Below, one piece after another: positions 1-11,881 of a DNA stretch of 64,000 bases (its first letter is position 1; each line of letters opens with the position of its first letter). The notes beneath the pieces are model-generated. The model saw only the letters and a list, made by a program, of their open reading frames with translations. It did not search any database and was not told the DNA's origin. The DNA is from Porpolomopsis calyptriformis (taxonomy: Eukaryota > Basidiomycota > Agaricomycetes > Agaricales > Hygrophoraceae): positions 2,542,001 to 2,606,000 of the forward strand of contig OX621165.1 in assembly GCA_951640195.1 (NCBI GenBank). The letters run 5' to 3'. Position numbers and translations under genes: made by a program.

Positions 1-127
1 GTTTCTTGTGTTCGCCACTCCTGAAGTCAATTGCGACTAATTCGAAAGGCACGGCTTTCTCTCTGAGAGTCACCCCGACGAGGCGGGTGCAAGTCGAGAG
101 TGAGACACCGTGAACTTTGAAGACCAT
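1..127 (-). CDS. Glutathione S-transferase, N-terminal part (runs off window)
   Basis: The reverse strand opens with ATG at 127 and reads 42 codons without a stop to the window edge. The protein starts MVFKVHGVSLSTCTRLV and continues with LREKAVPFELVAIDF and SGEHKK. This is the N-terminal thioredoxin-like fold of fungal GSTs: beta-1, then the STCT segment where the catalytic Ser/Cys of phi/omega-like enzymes sits, then the EKxVPFELV strand and the GEHK turn. Such enzymes conjugate glutathione to electrophiles in the cytosol. Only exon 1 is visible, so class and activity cannot be judged. The upstream 1.2 kb appears to be shared intergenic space with the next gene. Confidence 0.85.
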   Translation of the reverse strand, partial: MVFKVHGVSLSTCTRLVGVTLREKAVPFELVAIDFRSGEHKK

Positions 128-1308
128 GGTTGGATGGTAATATTGTTGGGAGGTATTGGATGTAGACGGAGTGTGGAAGGGACATCTTTTTATATTAATC
201 TAATCTAATCTACAAATCTTGATTACGTCTATTTCTCCTTATTCTGGACGATTTATCATCTGCTTGGTGAGCGTTCTCACCGAATGTTCTATTCCAGCAG
301 CAGCTAGGAACAAGTGCTCATCACAATGACACGTTCGCTGACAGTTTCATTGGTGCCTCCACACTGACCCTGCAAGGCTTATCGATATTTGATCATATCT
401 ATCACTCTCCTTCGTGATCAACCTTGCGGGAAAACATCGCTACCGCTGAGCTCGGCGTGTCGCGTTTATTATTGTTCCACCCGGTGGCCTTTCTCCCTTC
501 AGATTAAGTAGACGAATTGGTCAACACACGGGCTTGCGGGTCTAGGTGGGCACAATCGTCCATTTCGGTATCTCACGATACGCAGTCATCATGTACAGCA
601 CCTTTGTTTTCTTTTTACAGGTCTTACTCCAGTAACTATCAACTCTTATGAAATATTCTGGACCCTCCCATGAGTTGACAACGCTCGTCTGCGCTTTCTA
701 AGCCAGATTCAACCTCACCCTTAGTGGGTTCCCAGCTGGAAACCTTGCCCTTGATTTTTGAGTCTGCTGCCACTACCGAGGCGACGATATCATCTCTCCT
801 TTTCTGCATGCACTTGTTCAATGCGTTGTTTGAAGATGGAAGACGGCATCAAGTCAACCATCTGGTTTATTGTAACGGGTCTTACAGTGGAGTGCACGGT
901 GCCAAAGAGCAGAGATTTCTTGATGGAGACGTTCAGTCTCGAGGCTAGTGAACATAGTCTTCCAGTCAACAGTCCGTTGGCTCGCGTAGATTCAGCATAT
1001 CGGAGGGATGACTTCTATTTCCTGAGAGATAAGGGCGGAGAACCTTGACTTGAGCCTTCTCCAGTTCCTCCCACTACTACTCAGAAGCGTTGTCCTGTGA
1101 GGATGACTACGACGAGGAAACTTGATCGATAATGAAACATTTTCAGTGTGCATATCGATCCTGGGAACAGCAAATGATGAAAGCGCCTGTGTGCAACTGT
1201 GAAAGATTGCCGCCTACCAGCGGCGCTCTTTGGCATCTCCCCTTTTGTTCCACACCTACAATCTGCTGTTCATCACCTTATCCCAAGTGAGGAAAGACCT
1301 GACTATCG
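128..1308. other. Intergenic region without recognisable gene
   Basis: About 1.2 kb between two divergent genes. Short open frames occur on both strands (for example 758-1048 and 639-821), but they overlap each other and show no recognisable motif. Nothing else is supported. Confidence 0.5.
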
Positions 1309-4300
1309 ATGATGGCAAAGCGAAGGGTCTTCGTCGCATTCGAGGAAAATGATCCAAGTTCCCAGTCTCAACAGACTCCTGCTACTAAACGTCAAAAGAA
1401 AATCGTGGTCAGCCTTCAGCTGGCCTCTGTTCATCCTCTCATTCGCAGAACTCACAGAGCTTGTAGGTCTCGGTCGACGGCACAGCTACAAACGCCGATC
1501 TTGCCAACGATGTTGCAAAATCTTTCAACATGGACTCTAATATGTTTGTCCTCGAGCTTCCTGGTGGATTTGAACTTCGACCGCAAGAGTGAGTCTCCTT
1601 CCATCCATACCCTTTCGCCATTAAGATAACGATCCGTTGGAAGTCTTGTTCATGATATAATTCACGATGATGAGGTTGTTACCTTAAGAGTAATCTCGAC
1701 AAGTCCGAGTCACATTCCAGACCTCGCCAACCCTGTCAAGCGGACCCCTCAGTCATGGTCATATCTGCCTGAACGGCGGTATGTTGCTGAACCCGACGAG
1801 CCCAGTCGCATTCAAATTCGTCTGGTCTCAGCTGAACTGGCTCAGCGTCATGCCTCTGTTGTCAAAAATGGCACCTCTGCTGTCGATGGCATCTTGGCCT
1901 TTGACGGTGAATTTATCAGCGGGAATACTTCTTTGGTGGCTATCCGATACAATGTAACCACACCCATTCTCACTCTAACACCTCGTTTCTTTCAGACTGC
2001 CCTCCGACGTGAAGCCGCTCGTGTATTTGGCTGGATCTCAGAAGATGCCATGATCACGGATGACGACGATGAAAACCAGTGTGATCACCAACATGATGCA
2101 GGGATTGCATGCAGTTGCGCCCTTGCCCTTGAGATTGAGCAACATGGACTCTTCTCGACACTTCACTGCAGATTCGAACTTGACGGAGAACATTGTTCCA
2201 ATCCAGATTGTTCTTACTCTCATTCCAAGCTGAAATGTGCGTCCTAAAAGTCCTAGAATGGACACTGTAACTTAACTTCGTCAAGTTATCAACGATACGA
2301 TCACTCCACCTCATTGTATCATCTGTGGGGATTTTCTTGGTATAGTTTCTTGCCCTCCACCCGCATTTCCCCTATTTATAAGTATTTAGGGTTTCCCTGC
2401 CCAAAATGTATGCAACACGCTACCGACAATTATATGCAGCCAACCGCGGTGCTGCATTGTCCGCTTGTCCAGGTACGTATCTTCGCTGCTACGTGAACAT
2501 AGTAAGTCGTACAACTTCGTGCAGAATGCAGGATGCGGTCATCTCCATCATGCACACTGCTTCCGAATGGGCAAGAATGCCATAGCTGGCTGTCCCTCTG
2601 GGTGTCCTCGTGAAAAATTCCCTCGTGAAGCCTCCGTTTTCGATCCGCCTGTTCCTCACATCGTTCTGGCATGGGATGGAGACAAGATCGACAAGATCCC
2701 TATTCCTGCACCACAAGGCGAATTTAGTCAACCCACCCCCTTAAAACTCACATCGGATGAGGTAATCCATCTAGTACGGGAATTCCTTTCCAGTAAACAA
2801 TTCGCTTTGCCTGGTCTTACCTTGAGAATTCATTCGAGAGAGGCCTCAACCGAGTAAGTTCTGCTTCGCCTTCACCTTTGGGTGCATCGAGTACTGATGC
2901 GCTTGAATTGTATTAGAACAGTGTGTTTCACCCAATCAACTCTCATCTCCATATGCCATACTTCCACGCACAGTTACCAAACACACCATCGTTTCCAGAT
3001 CTTCCCGGACCAGGATGCACCACTGACTCATCCCCCTTCTCCTTCTAAGTGTGGTTTCCGTGTCGATTTGCACACATCCCAGGCTCCAATTATCGCCTGT
3101 GGGTGCACTCGCCTTCGACATCTTTTTTGCCCTGAAGGAGATGCTCGAGTTGATACGTCAATTGTTCTATACGCCGTAAAACGTCATACAGAATCTGGGG
3201 TGGCTCCTATGAAGGGTGCCACTGTCTCCAGGGAGAAGACATACCTGTCCGACCAGGGATGGCAGCCAGATGTCTCTCAGACCGCCCGGGGCATGGCAGC
3301 ACTGCTATCCTCCCTGTATCGTTTGACACATTTGGTCTCACTCAAAGGGATAACTGTCGAAGCGCGTGTACTTTCCGTAGTGCACCAAATCACCGGTTTC
3401 CCACCCGCAGTAAGGGCCCGTAAGCATTTGCCACAGTTATGTCTTATCCCATCCTCTCATCTTTCTTTGCATAAGTGGGTATCTTATTCCTTAACCGAGA
3501 TGTGCATTCAGAGGAGCGTGCTGCCCTTTCTGAAGCAATCTACCATGCTCTTAAGGACTTCTTATCAGGCAGCTGCCGAGGTCCTGCTGCTATCATCTCA
3601 AATCCTAACCGATTCTTTGAAGCGGTAAGTTTTCTGTTGCTTCCTACAATCTCTTGCCGCCTCACAATGTGATATAGGCCAGGATTCTCCTTGCACACAT
3701 AATTGAAGCTTCCAAAAAGGTCCAACTTCCAACGGAACTCGATCCCATACGGCCACTTGAGGAAGCTCCACTCGTCTGCGCTACCTCACGCAAGCTTCTC
3801 AAGAATCCGATTCTCATGGAGTCGCAGGTCGTCAATCGTGCTTCCGCTGCACTTCGTCAACCTGGTGGTGAACTTTACAGGCCTTCTTCGATGCCCATCA
3901 TAGCCGAGATGACAAATGAAGAGGCAGAGAAACTGAAACAAACTCTCACCCATTGTGGTGCTTTGGCTATCTCTGACCCGAGAATCCAGTCAATCATGGT
4001 ATTCAACATTGAAAAGTTACTTCCTGCTCCACCGTCCCCCAGTCTTGCTCAGATTGGTCGGGATCTTGTGAGCGCCATTGAAGATGCAAATAAGACGAAC
4101 TTGGTCACGAGAGGACCATTGGACTTGAAATCGGCCAATGCAGTTCCTCCCCAGATTGTCTTGGACCAGGAGGTATGTGTGAACTCGTGTGAGGCTGGGT
4201 TCAGTTGACCGGAACTTCTCCCACATCGATCAGGGTCTTCTCGCTGTGTTTACTGGCAGAGGGTGTGGTTCGACGCGGGATGTGAATTTCTTCCGACCAA

Positions 4301-7300
4301 CGTATAGTCCACACCTTGTCATCGTTTCTTTGACTAACTGAATGTCTTTCTAGGAGTGGTGGAGACACACAAGTAGATGTGAATGACGTCAGTTATTCAC
4401 TCGAGAAGGTGATAGCGCAGAGAAAGGCTGAAGACACCTGGCAAATTGACACTTTTGGGGGTGTTTCGGCTGCACCGATCCGTCCACCAGATGAGGTATG
4501 GACATTTTTATTTCCCTGGAGGACGGTCCTGTAATGAGTCCTTGCTTATGTTCCTTTGTGTAATAGGCCATTGTCCTGTGCCTAGATCTTAGTGAGTCTA
4601 TGAATAGTCGGTCTGGAATCAGCCACCAGAAGGCAGGGTCCAGGACCAAGGAGGACAGTTTTGACTATGACAAGGCATCGCGGGAACTTCTGGACGAACT
4701 CGCCAAGGATGTCTCAGAAGAGATCATACTCGAGACTGGTAAAACCTGCTTTGGAGTCAAAGTCGAAACAGGATCTCTGATCAGTTGGTACATAGCTCAA
4801 CAATACATACGGAAACAGCACCCTAGTTGTTATTGGGCTTGGAAATTCTATATTCAAGGCCACCAGGATACTGAAGACGAGTTGGACGATGGAGATTACG
4901 AGCTTTCACCTTTAATCACTTGTCTTCTCCACGAGCTGGGCGTAATGGCTCGGCGTGATGCTTTGACTTTGAGCCTCACTCTCGAAGCGAAACCCGACAA
5001 CTCCAACATGAAAAAGAAAATGATACAGGTCCGTCACCCTTTTTCTCTCTTGAGGACAACATACTCAAGCAGCTGATGTGACGTAGCTGGCACACTTTTC
5101 GACTGCGTGTGATAAGCAGTCTATAGAGTTGGCAGGTTATCTAATGGATATACTGGATAAGCTGAGCGATAGTGAGGAGGTTGGAGTGGCGCCTTATCAG
5201 GTCCCGCGAAGATTGATCGATATCAAGTTGGTGGAAAATATCGACTTGACCTTCTTTTCTTACTAGTGTTCTTCTAGGAGTGGGGACTTGCTGACGGACC
5301 CTGTCCTTCCAGACAATGCTCTTAATTCTTACACATTCGTCAATGAAGATTCAAGAGGCTGGTTTGAGGATGAAGAGTTGTGGCCGATGGGGTCCTTCAG
5401 GTTGGCGCCTCCCCACTTTTCCAGCATTCAGGAAGTCAAAAGTGCGGTCGCGGAATGGGTACGTGTAATCCCTCACATTTTCTGAGATTCACTCCCCGAG
5501 CCAATTGATCTTAGATTTCAGGAAAGGACATTCTTCCTACGAGGGACAGTGACCCCTCGCTAAAGGGCAAAAATCCTGTCTATGGTGATGCAATAGAAGT
5601 GACTCTTATGCATGAAGGGAACATGACCACCTGGGATCTATCAATCCATACCACCACAAGAGTGCTCTATTGCCTTGCGTATCGAGCAACCAAGGCTCGA
5701 TACTCGAGCTTCACACTTCGCTTGACAAACTCAAAAGCGACCATCACTGACTCGGCAAATCTTACCCTTGGGCTCACTGAGCTCTCGCATGGTGGTGTGA
5801 TTGAGATGTCCTTTGCCTTTCCCCACAGACGGAGACCAGCCGAGGTAACCGTACGAGAACTCGAGGATGAGAAGCAAGTGGTGTTTCTTCCACAGGATTC
5901 TCCCATCCTGGCGTTAATGGGCTATCTTGACCCATTGGTGTTTGGGGACATGTCAGACATGCAACTATGGTATTTCAATTCTAATGCATCCTCTACATGC
6001 TTTCATTGAATGAGCTCCGTCCTAGGTATGGTCTTAAACCAGCCGGGGATGGTGTCCGGAGAGGGACCATCGTGAAAAGTGAACACACTCTAAGATTTTT
6101 CAACCGGCTAGGGACCACATATGAATTCGAGATGCTCAGTTGGACATGGGATACAAAAGGGGCGCATAGTGATCGAGAAAGGAGTCAATACCTTAATCGG
6201 CTGGATGTTCTGAAGGAGCTATTCAATGTGTTCATAAATCGAGCTGTCAGTCTCCATTGACGTTTTCCTGTGATAGAGAGCTGAAGTTCGAAATGCCTCT
6301 GCCTAGAGTTCCTTTGATACCTCGGTTTCCTTAGTCCTAGGACTTGTCACTTGTAAGTGACACTACCGATAAGCTTTCTCGGATGTCCTTGCTCACTTAT
6401 CATTGACAGTTTCAGACGAGGCTACTGTCGAGCAGGAACTCACACCCATCTTTGAAAGCTTCAGGCAAGAACTCGACAAGGTCCATGCAGGAGGCAATAC
6501 TGCTATTTACGATGCATTGGACACTGCCCGGAGAATGCTGACGACTTATCGGAGCGATCTCCCAAAACTTCGTAAACGGGTCATAATCGTTACAGATGGC
6601 GCCGACACAAACTCGGAGGCATCAGCCAAAGATGTGTGTCACGCTCTCCAGAGGGACGGCATTGTTGTGGACTCGGTCCAAGTTGGTAGCTATTCAGACC
6701 GCACTTTACACGCTATTTCGGTTGCTACCGGTGCGAAACTCTGCTATTAGTAGTGTCCACCCTTTATGATACGACCTATGACGTGACAGGCGGGTATCGT
6801 TTCTGCCCTCAAACCTCACTCAACGATGCGTTGAGTATCTTTGTGAGTGGTTATTCCCGCTTTCACTATCAGGTATTGATTTTAGATTCTGGTACATGTG
6901 GTAGGACCTGGAGACGATCTTATCCTCAGCTGAACGCACTCCGAGACCTCCTAAACCACTTATTTTGCATGATATTGGGTTGGCCATGTATGGGAACATC
7001 ACACAGTTCCCGGTTGACATTGTCACTATCTCCCAGTTCCCAAGTAGGGCCGCACATGTGAGACTTCAAGAGAGCGTCAAACCTGCAGCCAAGATGATCC
7101 CTGCCCATCCTATTCGTGACGACCGCACCAAGAGGATCATGCGAGAGGTCAGTCCTCCATCCTCAGCGACTTCAACTCTGACCCTCATGATGCTCCTTAG
7201 CTGAAAGCACTTGTGGCGGATCCTCATCCGCAAATAGATCTATATGTGAATGACAGCGATATCTCTTTCCTGAAGATTATTCTAGAGGTAGGCGGACCAC

Positions 7301-7875
7301 CTATGGTGTCAACCTGACTAATGCCTCGCTTTCTTTAAGGCCCCGCGGGATGATTCCAAATGTCCATATCGGAATGGGACATTCCTTCTAACATGCGACA
7401 TACCTGAAACTTATCCCCGCAATCCCCCAGAGATTAGATTTGTCACCTTCATCTTGCACCCAAATGTGAGTGGCCTGCGGTGGTGGTGTGTATCATTCTC
7501 ACCTTGCAATTCAAGGTCTCAAAACAGGGAAAGGTATCAGAATCGTTCTACCATGCTTATCGTGGTCTGAGTTTCAGTCTAGATCTGCGTTGCGGAACTG
7601 GGCCGACTGTGGTCTTCCGATATCACCCTGAAGGAGATCTTCTCACTCATATATGGGCTGTTGCTTGAACCGGACTTGGAGAATCCATTGGAGATCCAGG
7701 CTTCCTTGAAATATTGTGGGTCCAGAAAGACTAAATTCAATGCAGACGGTTTTCTGACCTCAAGATTATCTCAGATGACGACGATGGAACGTATGCACTC
7801 GCGGTGGCTGATGCAGTGACTGAGCATGCGTCCAAGAGTAGGGAGCAATGGAGGCTTGAGTTGGCGGATGAATAG
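1309..7875 (+). CDS. Composite RING-like / ubiquitin-like / VWA / E2 ubiquitin-conjugating protein
   Basis: Large multi-exon gene, start ATG 1309 (MMAKRRVFVAF), stop TAG 7873-7875. Visible domains in order: (1) RING-like finger encoded around 2310-2620, with CIICGDFLG, CPKCMQ, CGHLHHAHC and CPSGCP once two introns are removed; (2) first VWA strand near 4564-4612 with an intact MIDAS DLSES; (3) a ubiquitin-like fold at about 5598-5820 (starting EVTLMHEGNMTTWDLSI); (4) the rest of the VWA domain at about 6200-6880, with GNTAIYDAL and VIIVTDGADTNS supplying the MIDAS Thr and Asp; (5) a C-terminal E2 core from 7201, with YPRNPPEIRFVTFILHPN, then GKICVAELGRLWSSD whose Cys codon is 7586-7588, then NPLEIQASL. 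By family knowledge E2s carry ubiquitin as a thioester and RINGs recruit E2s; joint function in one chain is inference. The RING is a variant and exon 1-3 borders are uncertain. Confidence 0.8.
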
Positions 7876-10093
7876 GCAAATGAGATCTTTCAAGATTTTG
7901 TGTATTTGTATGATATAATAAGGTTCGTTTCAGTGACTATATCGCGCTGCATTCTTATTGCAGACTTGCTGCGACCAAATACCCAATTTCCTTCAGTTGG
8001 GTCGCCGCTCACCGAAGCGGGCACCCTACTGAAAACCACCACCGATGTCGTGATCTGCCACTAGAACTGACATGCTCGCGCCCACACCAGGGACCGTTGC
8101 AACGCAGTGCGCCCAGTCATTCCCAGCCGGTGGTAGTAGTCTGAGCGCCACTGGGAAGCTGCTACAGTGGAACAATTTGCAGTCATCGGTTCTTCCTCTG
8201 CGATGGATGCCAACAAATTCATTTTACAATATCCTAAATTGGATTCAGTGCCTATCTTGGAGTCCCAGGTAGAAGGCCAATGTGCAGCGTCGATCACAGT
8301 CATTGTGTTAATGGAGACGGATAGTAATTATTGTTGTCATAAGGTATGCTTGATATGCTTTCGCTCGTGGACTTTATACATACGAGCGCGGAGTACTTCC
8401 TCAGATTGTGAGGTAAACCTTGCACGCCATTTTCAATGCACAACAGCCAGTCAAGGCTTGAAACATTATCACGGTTGCTGCAGCTGTCCACCGTAACAAT
8501 GCCTACTATGAAGATCAAGACAGGAACCTCGATCAACATTGGAAGGGTGAAACTCTTTTAAGGGAATCACCGATCAAGAGGGATCTTAATGCCGTACACA
8601 TCTCACAACTCGGCTGAGCTCAGACTGGAGTCTACACGAAAAGGTCTCGATGCAGTCTCGAGAGGTGGAATTCTTGAAACATGCTGCCCTTCATTGGGCT
8701 TATCGAAGTTGACCCTCGTTCCCACCACCAAGCGTGCTTGACAGTTACGGCTTGGCTTATGCTGTTTATAAAAGTTGATGGCCACTACCCAGCAGTTGGT
8801 CTAAGAATTACTGGACTGACAGGATTAGAGTGGGAGCACCTTGAAGACATTCCACAGTTGTTTTTCCGTGGAATTCGGCTCCATTCTGTGGCTCTGAATT
8901 TTCCGTGTATTAGCCTATCCATCCGATGCTGTGGACTCTCAGAGAGTCAGAACTGTCACAGACCATTGATTATCAAGTATGTGGCGATGAGGTTTCATCC
9001 GGTGCCATTAGCCGACTTGATTGCTTTGAAGGTAGGTAGGTTAGAAGCTCTCAAACTTGTGATTTTGGGAAGGATTCCGCACCCTTAACAAGGTCGGACA
9101 TGGATGCAGGGGAAGGCATAAGCTTGCGTTGTCCTAGAAGTTGTGGACGTTACACGCACGTTCACCTAGGCTCACGCGTAGTGATCATTTGGAGGCAATG
9201 AAGATAGACCGGCTTGATGGATCCATTCATGTGGCCAGTCCAAGCCTGTCTTTGGTTCCTTGTCGGCAGAAATATGTATGGGAAAATCCCTGGCATAGAT
9301 GACTTACCAACAGTTTCGTAATAGGCTGCCGTCATCTTTCAGTGCCATTGACCATGTGAGGATGTCGGCTGGGCTACAAAATAAATTGTAACAAAAGTAA
9401 ATTCATGCACGGGACTTGAGAGGGAGATTGGCCCGACTTGTTCGAAGAGGTGTGACTATTCATGACGCGATGAATATTCCCCAGCCCAGTCTACCTGCGA
9501 AGCGGTACCCAAGTGTTGCTGTTGTCGTCGACAGGATCGGCATCACTTGTGTACAGGGGTCTACGTCCAAAGTTGGGTACCCCACTCAAACACGTGACGG
9601 CTTCTCGTGATCCGTTCGGGATCTTCCTCGACCATCATGCTCGTCCTAATTACTACCGCGAGCACCCAATCCTGTATGGATTCACTGGGAGCATCCCCCT
9701 CACACTCACGCAACACAACGGAGGAGATGCCTCGCTAAAATTCAAGGATGAAATTTCCAAGCAACACATAAATGCCCTCAAGCGGCCATCCGCCCTCTCC
9801 GCCAATGTATTCAATCCTTTGGCCAACCCTCCGTCACCCCTTATCCACGCTCCCGGAGGTTATATCCGACGACTCTAAATTGGTTTCAGGCTAGCAACTG
9901 TGATATCAGCATCGTTTTTTGGCCAGAAAGGGACACTCCTTCAATACAGATTCAGGGTTCAGCGTCGAGCCACTGCAATGGCTCATTCGAACATTTTCAT
10001 CAAGAGAGTCATCAGGTGCTGTGAAGCAAACCCTTGAAATACCTTGACAGTAAGCTGAGTCTCGGTAACCCTTTCCCCTCCCTTCCTGTATCA
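7876..10093. other. Gene-poor region, possible decayed coding sequence
   Basis: About 2.2 kb between the E2-fusion gene and the first receptor gene. Open stretches occur (8681-9088 and 9513-9878 on the plus strand), but neither has a recognisable motif or convincing splice context. The sequence just before 10094 is the receptor promoter. I see no RNA gene and no CAAX-type pheromone ORF. Confidence 0.4.
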
Positions 10094-11389
10094 ATGCTCT
10101 ATCCTTACCTCCCTGTGATAGGCTTCGGCTCAGTAATATTTGTGCTCATTCCACTCCCTCGGCAAATACAAGTGGGAAACATCGCTACTATCGCCCTATC
10201 ATTCTGGTTGTTTGGAACCTGTCTTACCAACTCTATCAACCCGATTATTTCAGCTGGTAATGTGGACATTTCCGCACCGATTTGGTGTGAGATCTGTGGG
10301 TTCACCGTACACTATCCTACCTTGTTCAATTTCTAACCCCTTCTCTCAGCGTCCAAATTTGGAGATGCAGCAACTTTTGGACTCCCTGCTGCAACCCTCT
10401 GCATCACCAAACATCTCGAGCTTGTTTCATCTAGACGTCCTGTCGATTCTGACGCCTCCGCTCTCCGCCGTCGACGAATTTTTGAAGTAGTGATGTGTTT
10501 TGTGTTACCTTGGTTCTGGGCATTCGTGTGTATGTTCAAGCACATGGCTCATGACCAACGAAATCACTTAACATACAATTCCTGGCTGCGTAGATTACTG
10601 CTTTCAAGTCTATCGCTTCCAACTCACAGAAAACTTTGGGTGCACTACATCATACCTCAATTCTTACGCTGCAGTTGCAATTCTTTGCGTTCCAACGCTA
10701 CTGTTATCAGTGGCAACTCTCATTTATGGATGTGCGCGCAGGCTTTCCATATTCGCGGTTTCACTGCTTACCTTTTGTCATCCTCTAGGTATCGCTCTTG
10801 CCCACTTGATCAGAGGTCACAAAACAAACCTCAAAATTCTTGGGCCACATCTTAGTTCCCGCCGTTCAACATTATCGAGTACACAATACTATCGCTTGAT
10901 GGCAATGGGCATGGTGTTGGGCATCTGGGGTATTGCTTGGATTTCTTTTGAGATCGCAATCAATTTTCAATACGGCTCTGTCCCAATGCCAAGTTGGGAA
11001 GCCATCCATGCAAACGATTCTATCGTTCTCCAGATTCCGACACTCTTGCTGACACCACAGCTGATAAACGATATGTTGGCGATATGGTGGGCTATTCCTG
11101 GCGCGGGATACATTTACTTCCTGCTTTTTGGAGCCAGCCGAGAAAACCTTTCCTTCTATCAAAAAGGCTGGGTCTGGTTCAAGACTAAGGTACTCGGGCA
11201 ACCATTACGAGTGAAATCTGCAGTAGCATCCACGGTTCCCTCTGTGTATGTGTGCTTCTTTCAGATCTACTTTCACTTACATCTCTGTTGCATAGATCCA
11301 TTCCCAGTTATGTTCTGTCGAGTTATACCAATACTGCCACGGCCAATGGTGACTTGGAGTCGAAGCTCCCACTCGACTCACCTGTCTAA
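10094..11389 (+). CDS. STE3-type pheromone receptor 1
   Basis: Five exons give about 356 aa: 10094-10295, 10350-10529, 10594-10731, 10789-11245 and 11296-11389 (TAA 11387-11389). All junctions are GT/AG and phases agree. The protein has seven hydrophobic segments. Hallmarks of fungal class-D GPCRs are VLIPLPRQIQVGNIAT after TM1, SFWLF in TM2, PIWCEI, LCITKHLE in TM3, LPWFWAF in TM4, SVATLIYG in TM5, WGI and PSWEAIH in the TM6-7 region, and WWAIPGAGYIYFLLFG in TM7. Such receptors bind farnesylated peptide pheromones at the plasma membrane and signal through a G protein and MAP kinases. The cytoplasmic tail is short. It could be a mating-type B receptor or a non-mating receptor-like paralogue; the window does not decide. 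Confidence 0.9.
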
Positions 11390-11881
11390 TCTTAACAATA
11401 CCCCCAATCACAGCTGGCTGCGTTTCTATCCTGTTGTATTTGCGTTCTTTTTGAACACTACATACCGTATGTGTAGCACTCTACTGAGATTTGCAGCAGC
11501 CTTACTGACACGCCAATAATGGACAGACCTAATAATTTGTTTTTATTGATAAAATTGCGAGCGTGATGAAAACGAGTACAGGTAGTGAAAGTAAGGGATA
11601 TAACCTCAATTCCATGACGCTCCCTGAAATTGGTGGACCACTCCTCTGTGGTGAGTGAGAGGAATGATTACTGAATGGTGGGATTAAATGTGCAATGTGC
11701 AACGTAGTCCGTTCGCTGCATAGGACCAGCCGGTCCAGCTGCGCATTCAGATTTGATTCCGTGGACAATGATCGCCATCCATTGTTACGCATATGGATAT
11801 ACATATTCTCACGGTCCCATTTATAAACCTCTGCGGCTAACCGTCGTCCACCCATCCTTATACTCTTCCACGTCAACCTCG
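11390..11881. other. Intergenic region
   Basis: About 490 bases between the receptor stop and the kinase start. Open frames on both strands here overlap the flanking genes and have no recognisable motif. Confidence 0.4.

Noticed and set aside
7938..7952. Reverse-strand CSAI followed by stop, a possible CAAX pheromone end
   Set aside because: A stop codon lies two codons upstream in the same frame, so there is no ORF for a precursor.
8681..9088. Possible F-box-like protein (MLPFIGLIEVDPRSHHQ...)
   Set aside because: Only a vague resemblance. No clear F-box or repeat motif and no supporting exons nearby.
9121..9150. TGCGTTGTCCTA (Cys-Val-Val-Leu) as a pheromone terminus
   Set aside because: The frame continues without a stop after Leu, and no precursor-like sequence precedes it.
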